A stretch of DNA of 64,000 nt from Bacteroidia bacterium (GTDB lineage: Bacteria; Bacteroidota; Bacteroidia; Chitinophagales; UBA2359): positions 27,899 to 91,898 of the forward strand of contig JAUHXA010000001.1 in the NCBI GenBank assembly GCA_030427245.1. The letters are read 5' to 3'. Below the pieces are notes generated by a model. It was not told the DNA's origin. It made no database searches and was given only the letters and a program-made list of their open reading frames with translations. Numbering within the stretch: position 1 is the stretch's first letter; every line of letters starts with the position of its first letter. A program made the translations under genes and the position numbers. Below are positions 8,734-17,195 of this stretch, piece by piece.

Positions 8734-9918
8734 TTATTGAGGGTCACTTTGAGTAAAATAACTTTGTCGCCACAAATAGCCCAACTTGTCTCCTTCTGCC
8801 ACCAAGGCTTTGATTATTTCATCTTCGCTTGCACGATGAACAGTGGTATAACCTTCCTTTTTTACCAACCAATACACTTCCTCCAACTTTGCCCCGTTGA
8901 TTAAATCAGGGTCATGTGAAGTGACAAAAACTTGCCCTCCTTTGAGTGCATAAAGCCTAAACTCTTCCAGTAAATCTTCCAAAAGGGAAGGATAAAGTTG
9001 ATTTTCAGGTTCTTCAATGCAGAGCAGAGGATGCGGGGAAGGGTCGTGTAGCAGCACCAAATAAGCAAACATTTTAATGGTTCCGTCAGAAACATAGCGA
9101 GCAATAAAAGGGTCTTGAAAAGAGCCATCTTGGAACTTCAAAACAATGCGACCGTCAATAGTAGTTTCTGCTTCTACATTGGCTATGCCAGGCACCCGAT
9201 GTTTCATTTTATCCAAAATGGTTTGAAAAACATGGGGATGATTTTCGTAAATATATTGAGCCACCAATGCTAAATTCTCGCCTTTTGGAGAAAGGTGTTC
9301 GGCATAACCCGCATCTTTGACACTTCGAGCCTCTGAAATATGAAAATCCGAAACGTGCCAGTTTTCAATAAAATTGCGAAAAGCACTTGCAGCCTTGAAT
9401 CTCTCAAACTGTCCCAAGCCTTTAATTGCCAATATATCGGGACTGTTGAGTTCTTGTTCCTCCCGTTCCAATTCCTCATCGGGCTTTGCAAAATCTTCTT
9501 CATTGGTAATTGCATAGCCTTTTCCTCTGCTGAACTCTAAAAAATGGTAAGGAGAACCATATTGCCCTCTTTTGTACCGCAAAAACTCTCTTTCAATGAA
9601 AATGTCTCGTCCTTCTGCGCCAATTTCCAAATGATAAGTCACCAAACGATTGCTCCCTGCAATATCCAATCTAAACTGCAATTCTATCTCTATCAAACCT
9701 TCACTGTCTCGACTTCGCACTTCTTTGAATCCTCCTCTTTTGTTCAATGCCTGTCGCACATTGTTGGTCAGAGCATCACTCAAAAAGCCAAACACATCAA
9801 ACAAAGTGGATTTTCCCGTTCCATTCGCACCCACAAAAATCGCTAAAGGAGGAATATGAGTCAAGTCCAAATTTTTGAAAGTCTTGTAGTTTTTCAGTCG
9901 TATGCTATGGATTTTCAT
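8734..9918 (-). CDS. AAA family (ABC/SMC-type) ATPase
   Basis: A 394-residue ATPase with the split head-domain order of RecF/OLD-like proteins. Walker A is GANGTGKST (30-38), a signature-like VSDGTIKMFAYL is at about 276-287, Walker B LLCIEEPE is at 298-305, and an H-switch TSHDPDLI is at 333-340. The short insert between them has no long coiled coil. Such ATPases act as sensors that hold or activate a TOPRIM nuclease. The DUF4276 gene follows after 15 bases. The methyltransferase gene ends 157 bases upstream. The rest of its C-terminus (WLVKKEGYTTVHRA) matches AAA_21-type proteins. Confidence 0.9.
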   Translation of the reverse strand: MKIHSIRLKNYKTFKNLDLTHIPPLAIFVGANGTGKSTLFDVFGFLSDALTNNVRQALNKRGGFKEVRSRDSEGLIEIELQFRLDIAGSNRLVTYHLEIGAEGRDIFIEREFLRYKRGQYGSPYHFLEFSRGKGYAITNEEDFAKPDEELEREEQELNSPDILAIKGLGQFERFKAASAFRNFIENWHVSDFHISEARSVKDAGYAEHLSPKGENLALVAQYIYENHPHVFQTILDKMKHRVPGIANVEAETTIDGRIVLKFQDGSFQDPFIARYVSDGTIKMFAYLVLLHDPSPHPLLCIEEPENQLYPSLLEDLLEEFRLYALKGGQVFVTSHDPDLINGAKLEEVYWLVKKEGYTTVHRASEDEIIKALVAEGDKLGYLWRQSYFTQSDPQ

Positions 9919-10075
9919 TGCTCTTTGTTTTAGATAAAAAATTAAAATAGACTAAGTAAGGGTAAAAAAATAACTCTTCGTTTTCTTTTGCTAACATACC
10001 CCATCCCCCACCGAGAAATCGGGGCAGGCTTTTCAAAAGGGGAATATTGGTCGATGAGTTATTTTTTCTTTTTTA
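9919..10075. other. Gap between methyltransferase and ATPase genes with GC-rich hairpin
   Basis: A 157-base spacer, the only sizeable gap inside the cassette. Around 10000-10055 the sequence is C- then G-rich: CCCC..CCGA GAAA TCGGGG can form a short hairpin, and a later AAAAGGGGAA run follows. It resembles the small C/G-rich intergenic repeats of Bacteroidota, but no second copy was seen here. It could separate the transcription of mod from the following three genes. Confidence 0.35.
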
Positions 10076-12754
10076 CTAAAGGGGGATGACCTTCAAACTT
10101 TCTATACCTCTATCATCAATGATTTTTACGGCAATCTTCCGACCCGCTTCAAAAGGCAAAGAGACCGTTCCTTTGAATTGATGGATTTTTTCGGCATCCA
10201 ATTCTGCTTTTAGAGCCTTTGCCAATTTATCCCAGCCATCTTTAGCTCCTGCCATTGGAAAGAAAACCTGAGAAGGAAACAAACTGCGCCCGTCGTAGTC
10301 GGTGTCCAACATCCACATGGCGATTTTTTTGGGACCTCCACTATCTACTTTTCCCGTTTTGGGATTGAAATAATCAAAACCCTTGACTTCAACCTGTGTT
10401 TTGCCATCCTCCGTTTGCCAATGCCGAATATCGGGCTGACCAATCAACCAAAAACTTTGATTGCTTTTGCTTTTTCGCTTCAAATCGTTGGTCTGTAAAT
10501 CCATGTTCATCTGCACCTTCAATAGCTTGAAACCCAGCAAATGAGGGGGAGTATCGTCAATGTCTTTAGCTGCTTCTTCATCAAATTGAAAAGCACAAAA
10601 TAGCAAAATGTCGGGCTTCAAAAAGCGAGCTTCTTCAATGGCGTTTTCGACTTGTCGGGCATCCATTGCAGCGTGTTCTGGACCAAAAACTATCAATACT
10701 TTTTGAGGTGGGTCGCCTTCTGTTTCCCCTTCTGCTTGTAGGTGATGTGTACCGCTTAAGGTAGTGACGCGATTGATTTTCAAGACAGCACCGCCCTTTC
10801 CCCGCACACCTGTATTGGCGAGTTCGTCCATCCATTGTTTGTGCCGATAAGTTTCTCCTTCTCTGGCGATTGCCGTATCGGCCGTGGAAAGTGTAGAAGG
10901 TTCTTCTTGCAGGGTTTCCTCCAGACTTTTGACCATGGTAGCAGGTACGGATTCTACGGTAAAGGGTCCCGTAATACGAGTTCGTTTGTTGTCTTTCAGA
11001 GGTTGGTCATACAGCACTTCTTCACCTAAAGGTATATCATTTGCAATTTGTCCTAAAGTAATATGTGAAACCGTTTTGTATTTAAAGCCACTGCCTACGC
11101 CCTCATTGGGGTGCGCCAATTTGTAGTACTCAAAAACAGAGGTCATTAACCTTTGTTTAGCTAAAGTCAAAGCAACTCTTGAAGTATCACAAGTAATCCA
11201 ACGTCTGCCCCATTGTTCGGCTACTTTTGCAGTTGTGCCACTACCGCAAGTGATATCAAGCACTAAATCTCCAGGGTCAGTAGTCATTAATAAACATCGT
11301 TGAATAGTTTTACTTCCTGTTTGAACAACATATACCTTATTATCAGTAAAACTTCCTGTTGCAGTATCTTCCCAAAGTTGGGTTATAGAAAGACAAGGAA
11401 AATCATCAAAATAGCGTACATATTGTAAACTATTTGAAGCAACATGCAATCTGTTATGTTTTGCTAAGTTTTCTAACCCTATTTTACTAGTTTTCCACGC
11501 TTGTGAATATTCTTTACCTAAATACTCAAATGGAAATTTGGGATTACCTTGCGAGGTAATATTGTCAGGCTTATACAATCTGGAATCAATCGGAAGTGGT
11601 ATAAGTCCTTTTTTCTCTTTGGAATTCATACCTCTTCTAGTCCCATCTTTTAATTCAAGCCAATTATAATGTTTTGCATTTTCCATTGTCTTATCCTTAT
11701 ACAAGGGTATGTATTTAGCTCTTAATTTATCTTTAGCATACCACAATATAAAATCTACATTACTTGCTAAAAATTTTGTCGTAATTCCTGCTGTTTTTAC
11801 AAAAGGAATAATATTAAGATAATTATTCTTCCCAAATACCTCATCTAAAATCCCCCTTAAATGATGAACATTTTCATCCGAAATCTGCAAAAAAATACTC
11901 CCTGACTCATGCAGCAAATCCTTGGCTAAAAGCAACCTATCTCGAATATAGGTCAGATAGGAGTGAATACCCAATTCCCAAGTGTCTCGAAAGGCTTTGA
12001 TCATTTCGGGTTCTTGAGTCAAGTCTTCGTCTTTGCCATCTGTCACATTGCGTTTATTGACAAAAGGTTGAAAATTAGAGCCATAACTAATTCCATAGGG
12101 AGGGTCGAAATAAATCATTTGTACCTTGCCGCCCATTCCCTCTTTTTCCAATAGCGAATTCATGACCAATAAACTATCGCCCGCAATCAAGCGATTTGTC
12201 CACCCGTCTTTGTGTTTGTAAAAATCCATGGCTTCTCGCAGAGGGCGTTTGGTTTCAAACATAGACAGTTGTTCCTCTTCTTTTTTGTCTTTTTTTACGG
12301 TTTCGATAATCGCATGTGGGTCAATGCGCTCATGTACGTGCAGATTCACAGTAGGCACTTCAAAGGATTTTTTCTCCGTTTTTCCAGTCCATTTCAGAGC
12401 AGGTGCAAAGACCGATTCCGCTTCTTGCATCAATGCGAACATGTCTTTGTGTTGGTCTTGCAGTTGTTGAACAAGTTCGGCAGCTTCTTCTCCAAACTTT
12501 TCTTGCAGCTTTTTCATTCCTTCTTCATGTTCTGCTATTTTCTCTTTGAGGTGTTTGAAGGCAAGATTGGCTTTTGCTTTGGTGTTGTCTCTATCCCAGC
12601 CAAGTTCGGGGTCGAGATGTGGGTCGTATTGATACTTCTTTTTGTTCTGTCCATACTCAGAATCTGTTCGGTCGTTTACCAATCCTATAGGTGGGTTGTT
12701 GAGGCGTTTTTTATCATCATGCTTGTATTGCTGAATGGATTTTTTCTTAGACAT
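10076..12754 (-). CDS. Site-specific DNA methyltransferase (type III Mod-like, beta class)
   Basis: An 892-residue N6-adenine or N4-cytosine methyltransferase. Catalytic motif IV DPPY is at 217-220, inside VQMIYFDPPYGISYG. The SAM-binding motif I-like DITCGSGTT is at 500-508. Motif IV before motif I is the beta-class order shared by type III Mod subunits. The target-recognition region probably lies between them (about 310-480). The N-terminal 120 residues are charged with a likely coiled coil, and about 380 residues follow motif I, longer than standard Mod. It is the first gene of the defence cassette and should mark self DNA for the Res-like gene. The recognition sequence is unknown. Confidence 0.93.
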   Translation of the reverse strand: MSKKKSIQQYKHDDKKRLNNPPIGLVNDRTDSEYGQNKKKYQYDPHLDPELGWDRDNTKAKANLAFKHLKEKIAEHEEGMKKLQEKFGEEAAELVQQLQDQHKDMFALMQEAESVFAPALKWTGKTEKKSFEVPTVNLHVHERIDPHAIIETVKKDKKEEEQLSMFETKRPLREAMDFYKHKDGWTNRLIAGDSLLVMNSLLEKEGMGGKVQMIYFDPPYGISYGSNFQPFVNKRNVTDGKDEDLTQEPEMIKAFRDTWELGIHSYLTYIRDRLLLAKDLLHESGSIFLQISDENVHHLRGILDEVFGKNNYLNIIPFVKTAGITTKFLASNVDFILWYAKDKLRAKYIPLYKDKTMENAKHYNWLELKDGTRRGMNSKEKKGLIPLPIDSRLYKPDNITSQGNPKFPFEYLGKEYSQAWKTSKIGLENLAKHNRLHVASNSLQYVRYFDDFPCLSITQLWEDTATGSFTDNKVYVVQTGSKTIQRCLLMTTDPGDLVLDITCGSGTTAKVAEQWGRRWITCDTSRVALTLAKQRLMTSVFEYYKLAHPNEGVGSGFKYKTVSHITLGQIANDIPLGEEVLYDQPLKDNKRTRITGPFTVESVPATMVKSLEETLQEEPSTLSTADTAIAREGETYRHKQWMDELANTGVRGKGGAVLKINRVTTLSGTHHLQAEGETEGDPPQKVLIVFGPEHAAMDARQVENAIEEARFLKPDILLFCAFQFDEEAAKDIDDTPPHLLGFKLLKVQMNMDLQTNDLKRKSKSNQSFWLIGQPDIRHWQTEDGKTQVEVKGFDYFNPKTGKVDSGGPKKIAMWMLDTDYDGRSLFPSQVFFPMAGAKDGWDKLAKALKAELDAEKIHQFKGTVSLPFEAGRKIAVKIIDDRGIESLKVIPL

Positions 12755-12876
12755 TTTGTTTTGGTTTAGGGTATCTATGAGTTTTTTAGCAATTGTATTT
12801 TTTTCAAAACCCTAAAATAGATAAAAACAGTAATTTCTAATGAATTTTATTTTATTTTTTTAGCAACGTTGAGTTT

Positions 12877-13290
12877 TCACCCTTCCATCTCAGGCTCCAT
12901 CAACAACTCCCTCACTTTCCCCTTCAATCCTATCGGGCGATTTTTCTTCATATCCACTGCCACAAAAGATACTTCAGCCTCTGCAATCACCTTTCCATTG
13001 CTTTTTTGCACCAATTTTTGATAAACTGTCAATTTTACGTTTCCCAATTCTTTCAAGCTCGTATGAATCACAATTGTATCACCGACTACCGCTGGGGAGC
13101 GATAAGTGATGTTGATGTTGTGAATGATAAAAGCAATTTTTTCTTGTGCAATCCATTCGTTTTCATAGACCTTGGCATAATAATTCCACCGAGCTTCCTC
13201 CAAAAATTCGAGGTAGCGAGCATTGTTGACGTGCATATACATATCGAGGTGAAAACTACGAACTACGATTTCGGTTATTTTATGTTTCAT
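12877..13290 (-). CDS. Acyl-CoA thioesterase, hotdog fold (4HBT/YbgC-FadM type)
   Basis: A 137-residue single hotdog domain. The opening MKHKITEIVVRSFHLDMYMHVNNARYL... carries the D-x-x-x-HVNN-x-x-Y pattern of 4-hydroxybenzoyl-CoA thioesterase-like enzymes, with Asp16 as probable catalytic acid. It hydrolyses acyl-CoA thioesters; the chain preference cannot be read. It lies upstream of nothing in particular: the next minus-strand gene, mod, runs away from its stop. The short length is normal for the family. Confidence 0.85.
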   Translation of the reverse strand: MKHKITEIVVRSFHLDMYMHVNNARYLEFLEEARWNYYAKVYENEWIAQEKIAFIIHNINITYRSPAVVGDTIVIHTSLKELGNVKLTVYQKLVQKSNGKVIAEAEVSFVAVDMKKNRPIGLKGKVRELLMEPEMEG

Positions 13291-13548
13291 TTTTTAGGCA
13301 CTTTTTTTGATATATTGAAGAAAAAAAATAAACCAACCACTATCTTAGCAGTCTAATACAGATATGACCTAAGCAATCATATATACAAGCTATCCAACCA
13401 AATCCAATCTATCCCAGATTATTGATGAAGTAAAAGTAAATTCAATCTTATTTTTTTCATTGAATTTACCATTTTTTTTTGAATTTTTGAAGCTATACAG
13501 TCCCCCAAACCTTTGTTTTACACACGAATTGTATAAATTATTGTTACT

Positions 13549-14229
13549 ATGAAAAACAGCATACTTTTATCTCTGCTTTTTAGCTTGTTTGGTTGGACTT
13601 TATGCTCTTTTACCATTGTTCACAAACAACAACCCGCTCATCCCGATTATGTAGCTTCCATGGAAAGCTTGATTGCAATCATTGAAGATGCGAACAGTAT
13701 GGAGGATCTGCAAACTTCTGCTCAACAGTTTCTTCAATTGAGTGAAACGCATAAAAACAATTGGGAAGCAATGTATTATGCGGCTTATTGCTATATCTCA
13801 ATGAGCCTACAAGAACGAGTTCCTGCTCAAAAGGCGATTTACTTAGACCAAGCACAATCATATATCGAAAGTGCCAAACAACTCACCAATAATGCCGAAT
13901 TATTTATTCTTCAAGCCTATCTCTATCAATCTCGTTCAGACGGAAACATCAATATGTCCGCTACAAATGCCGCATCTTTGGCTGCAGCCCACCTTGAAGA
14001 AGCGCAAAAAATGGATGCCAACAATCCTCGAATTTATTACTTAAAAGCCCAATATCTGTATTTTTTATCATCTGAAGCTGGAGGTGGTTTGAGCAACGCC
14101 TGTCCACTTATTGAAAAGGCAATTCAAAAATACGACACCTATCAACCCTCAAACAGCATCGCTCCAAATTGGGGACGAAATATGGCCCAAGAAATGTATG
14201 CTGTTTGTCAGAGTGCATCGGGAAGGTAG
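13549..14229 (+). CDS. Exported TPR-like protein of unknown function
   Basis: A 226-residue protein with an N-terminal signal (about 1-23, hydrophobic after MKNS). The rest is helical with TPR-like spacing: blocks such as WEAMYYAAYCYISMS, AKQLTNNAELFILQAYLY and NPRIYYLKAQYLYFLSS repeat every 35-45 residues. It is probably periplasmic and a protein-binding scaffold. No enzymatic motif is seen. The 3' end converges within 2 bases of the next gene on the minus strand. The leader is A/T-rich and has no Shine-Dalgarno site. Confidence 0.75.
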   Translation: MKNSILLSLLFSLFGWTLCSFTIVHKQQPAHPDYVASMESLIAIIEDANSMEDLQTSAQQFLQLSETHKNNWEAMYYAAYCYISMSLQERVPAQKAIYLDQAQSYIESAKQLTNNAELFILQAYLYQSRSDGNINMSATNAASLAAAHLEEAQKMDANNPRIYYLKAQYLYFLSSEAGGGLSNACPLIEKAIQKYDTYQPSNSIAPNWGRNMAQEMYAVCQSASGR

Positions 14230-14231
14230 AT

Positions 14232-14840
14232 TCATATCAAAAAGGCAAAAAACATACTCAAAAAACCCACCAAATAACCATTGTACACTTCCTGCAAATT
14301 GTGGGCTTTCAAATACATACGACAAGTACCTACTAAACCTGCAATGAAAATCGCTGCGAATAAAAACACAGTGACATCCTTTACTGCAATGTTGACCGAA
14401 AACAGGGCAATCGCAAACAAGCCGCCCATTCCAATGGTATGCAAACTGATTTTGGAAAACACAGAGGTAATCACCAATGCAATGGAAATAGAAATCGTTG
14501 CTCCCAGCATCACGTCGCTCAGTACTTCAGAATAATCGGACTTCAAATAAACAATGAATGTCCACCAAAAGAAGAAGGAAGTAGGAATAAAAACCAAAAT
14601 ACGGTTTTTGCGATCACGCATTTCATAGTTGTCAATAAAATCCAACAAACGCAAAAGTACCACTACAAAAAGTGGGTAAAGAATGGAATATAAAATGGCA
14701 GTTTGTAGAATAAAAAAGGAATCATAAGAACCGAATTGACCAAACTCGTAAGGATTTGACCACACCAAAAAAAGGATGGCATAAGTAGGTACAAAAATCG
14801 GGTGAAATATAAAAGAGATTAATTTTGAGAGAATTTTCAT
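14232..14840 (-). CDS. Polytopic membrane protein, PAP2-superfamily-like
   Basis: About 202 residues from the chosen start MKILSKLISFIFHP, which avoids overlap with the upstream gene stop at 14851; a longer version would start at 14912. There are about six membrane segments. The SLHTIGMGGL segment and a late YLKAHNLQEVYNGYLVG resemble motifs 2 and 3 of PAP2 phosphatases (SGH, and R...H...D). The catalytic arginine and aspartate are not clear, so the activity is doubtful. Homologues of this style are common in Bacteroidota. It follows the 72-residue membrane protein by 10 bases, so they are probably co-transcribed. Confidence 0.7.
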   Translation of the reverse strand: MKILSKLISFIFHPIFVPTYAILFLVWSNPYEFGQFGSYDSFFILQTAILYSILYPLFVVVLLRLLDFIDNYEMRDRKNRILVFIPTSFFFWWTFIVYLKSDYSEVLSDVMLGATISISIALVITSVFSKISLHTIGMGGLFAIALFSVNIAVKDVTVFLFAAIFIAGLVGTCRMYLKAHNLQEVYNGYLVGFLSMFFAFLI

Positions 14841-14850
14841 CAATAATTTT

Positions 14851-15069
14851 TTATTTGTTATTCTGTGATGCTTTAAGCCATTTTTGAAGCAATAGAGGCC
14901 AAAAGGCGGCACTTCCTGGCAGCATCAACAATCGAAATCTCCAAGAACTATCTTTTGCACCTGCGTCTATTTTTCCAATGCCTTTCACCAAAAAAAAGAT
15001 GGCAAAGAACAACCCTATACCGAAATAGACATAGAGTAGATAAACGAAAATGGTAGCAAGGGTTTGCAT
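14851..15069 (-). CDS. Small membrane protein of unknown function
   Basis: A 72-residue protein with one strong membrane segment (about 8-30) and a second, weaker one near 45-62. The C-terminal part reads WRFRLLMLPGSAAFWPLLLQKW, a pattern I recognise from small Bacteroidota proteins with no assigned function. It is placed just before the PAP2-like gene with a 10-base gap. Confidence 0.65.
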   Translation of the reverse strand: MQTLATIFVYLLYVYFGIGLFFAIFFLVKGIGKIDAGAKDSSWRFRLLMLPGSAAFWPLLLQKWLKASQNNK

Positions 15070-15114
15070 AAATTGAAGTAATTACTGAGTTTGAAAAACG
15101 CAAAAAATGAGAGG

Positions 15115-15732
15115 TTACAAAATCACGACCGACACCAATTGATACACTCCAAATCCCAAAAATATAGCTGCCAATACTTGATTGGTGATAGAAGAAATTT
15201 TAGCCATACGTTTGACAACCAAGCTACTCAACTTCGCAAACACAACAAACAAAGAAAAAGCTCCTGCTGTAATGCCAACACAAAATATCAACAACAAACT
15301 TTTCTCTGAAGACAGCCAACCTATCGAACCAAAATAAGTAGCATAAAACACCCAATAGGGAATTGCCAGCATATTCAAGCTACTGATAAAAAGCCCTTTG
15401 TAAAAAGGGGGTAAACTTTTTTCAGAACTTTTATGATTGGATTCTTTTTTGGACTGAAGGTAGTGATAGACCGCCAATCCTAAAAAAATAGGAATTGCCA
15501 GCCAATGAATCACTTCCTCAATCTGAGGATAGTCAATAAAAACCTGAGTAAACAAAACTGCAATAATAGCTTGAAAAAATTCTATTATTGCAGCTCCCAA
15601 ACCCAACACAATTCCAGCACGCAGTCCTTTGTGTATAGTAGTGTCAACAACCGTTAGGTTGATCATTCCGAAAGGGATAGACCCAATAAAACTGAATACA
15701 AAACCCAGCAAAAAATGTGTGACATAGAGCAT
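15115..15732 (-). CDS. LysE/RhtB-type family transporter
   Basis: A 205-residue inner-membrane protein with about six membrane helices. The N-terminal FSFIGSIPFGMINLTVVDTTIHKGLRAG matches the LysE motif (PGP...v...a...G...G), with SIPFG in place of the usual GPG. Family members export amino acids or related small solutes; the substrate here is unknown. Its ATG overlaps the upstream lipoprotein stop as TAATG, implying coupled translation. Confidence 0.85.
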   Translation of the reverse strand: MLYVTHFLLGFVFSFIGSIPFGMINLTVVDTTIHKGLRAGIVLGLGAAIIEFFQAIIAVLFTQVFIDYPQIEEVIHWLAIPIFLGLAVYHYLQSKKESNHKSSEKSLPPFYKGLFISSLNMLAIPYWVFYATYFGSIGWLSSEKSLLLIFCVGITAGAFSLFVVFAKLSSLVVKRMAKISSITNQVLAAIFLGFGVYQLVSVVIL

Positions 15733-16187
15733 TATTCTCCTCCACCTCTTCTCCTATCCTTCAAATCTCGACTATTACCCGTATTAGGCTTCACATTATC
15801 AGGGGTTGTTGTTCCTCCACCAACAGGCGTAGTGACCTCTCCATTTCTTCTGTCCTTCAAATCCCGACCATCGCCAGTATTGGGAACAACCTTATCGGGT
15901 TTAGGAGTCGTTGGTTTGGTAGTAGGAGGCTTGGTAGGATTTGTTTTACCAGAACCACCCGAAGCCATTGCAGCTTGAACAGAATCCACTTTTGATTGAA
16001 TCATTTCTTCCACCGAAGCATTGCAATCTTCCATCAACTGTGCTTCCAAGTCTTCTATTTGAACATTCGCCAAGGAATCCACCATTCTCTCTTGCTCTGC
16101 CTTCATCTCGCCCAATTTGGCATTGTCGCAGCTACTGAGCCCCCAAACGACAACTATGGCTACTAATAATAAACTAAGTTGTTTCAT
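15732..16187 (-). CDS. Lipoprotein with repeated low-complexity C-terminus
   Basis: A 151-residue protein with a lipobox (VVWGLSSC, Cys20). Residues 24-75 are charged and helical. The last half is rich in T, P, G and K and holds two copies of a motif, PNTGDGRDLKDRRNG and PNTGNSRDLKDRRRG, joined by a Thr/Gly linker. No known domain was recognised. It shares a TAATG junction with the LysE gene. The repeat may be a binding or attachment tail. Confidence 0.75.
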   Translation of the reverse strand: MKQLSLLLVAIVVVWGLSSCDNAKLGEMKAEQERMVDSLANVQIEDLEAQLMEDCNASVEEMIQSKVDSVQAAMASGGSGKTNPTKPPTTKPTTPKPDKVVPNTGDGRDLKDRRNGEVTTPVGGGTTTPDNVKPNTGNSRDLKDRRRGGGE

Positions 16188-16355
16188 TTTTTATATTTTT
16201 AAGTCTAAGAATATTAATCATTAAAAAGACATTTCATCCCAAAAAAAGCGATGTTTTTTATAAAATGTAACGTTCACTTTGATTTCACTCATTTGGATTC
16301 GCTTAATGCCTTGCAGTCAAATATATCACTTTTTGTTTGAATTGAAAAGAAAGAC

Positions 16356-16363
16356 TATTTTTG
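16356..16363 (+). promoter_or_regulatory. Bacteroidota-type promoter of the SDR gene
   Basis: TATTTTTG fits the -7 box TAnnTTTG. TTTG at 16332-16335 lies 20 bases upstream, fitting the -33 box. The SDR start codon is 26 bases downstream. Confidence 0.6.
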
Positions 16364-16388
16364 AGTTTATTAATTTTCATTCATTGCT

Positions 16389-17093
16389 ATGAATACAGTC
16401 GTTACAGGAGCTACCAAAGGAATCGGAAAAGCCATTGCAGTGGCATTCGCACAAGAAGGTTATAATCTATTTTTGTGTGCTCGAACGCAAAAAGATTTGG
16501 AAACCCTTCAATTGGAGCTTTTTGAGGCATATCCTTCCATTGAAATTCACATCAAGGCAGTGGATATGAGCGTCAAACAAGAAGTCATTGCTTTTGCAGG
16601 TTTGATAAGAGCCACTTGGAGTCACGTACATATCTTAGTCAATAATGCAGGAGTTTGGCTGCCCGATGCCTTATTGGAGAAAAAAGAAGAAGGTATTTTA
16701 GAAAAACTCATCGAGACCAATCTATACAGTGCCTACTATCTCACTCAGAATCTGTTACCTTCCATTGTACCCCACCAAACTGGTCACATCTTCAATATTT
16801 GCTCAGTAGCCAGCCTTCAATATTATCCTAACAGCGCCTCCTACAGCATTTCCAAATTTGCGCTTTTGGGCTATACCAAAGCCCTTAGAGAAGAGTTGAA
16901 GCCACACAATGTCAAAGTGACTGCGGTATTGCCAGGAGCAACTCGAACCGACGCTTGGAAAGGAGTAGAAGTGCCTGACAATCGCTTGATGCAAGCCGAA
17001 GATGTGGCAAAAACTCTTGTAGCAATTGTAGGATTGGGAGATTCAGCAGTCGTTGAAGAAATATTGATGCGCCCGCAATTGGGAGACTTGTAG
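16389..17093 (+). CDS. Short-chain dehydrogenase/reductase (SDR)
   Basis: A 234-residue classical SDR. The cofactor motif TGATKGIG is at 7-14, NNAGV near 88-92, and the catalytic SASYSISK region has a Tyr and Lys four apart (YSISK). The Arg after the first glycine-rich motif (ARTQ) favours NADPH. The oxidoreductase substrate is unknown; FabG-like or sepiapterin-reductase-like roles are possible. It is monocistronic with its own promoter and is followed by fadJ-type gene about 100 bases later. Confidence 0.88.
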   Translation: MNTVVTGATKGIGKAIAVAFAQEGYNLFLCARTQKDLETLQLELFEAYPSIEIHIKAVDMSVKQEVIAFAGLIRATWSHVHILVNNAGVWLPDALLEKKEEGILEKLIETNLYSAYYLTQNLLPSIVPHQTGHIFNICSVASLQYYPNSASYSISKFALLGYTKALREELKPHNVKVTAVLPGATRTDAWKGVEVPDNRLMQAEDVAKTLVAIVGLGDSAVVEEILMRPQLGDL

Positions 17094-17195
17094 GAGAAAT
17101 TCAAATTCAAAGTGCAAATTCAATCGCAAAAACTAAACATAGTAACGGATTTTGGCTTTAAAAGAATAAAGAAATAACAAAGAATCGAACAACCT

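Noticed and set aside
12212..12769. A 185-residue plus-strand frame rich in F and V
   Set aside because: It is the reverse frame of the N-terminal part of the methyltransferase gene, whose motifs and length are clear; its composition is that of antisense of a Lys/Glu-rich protein.
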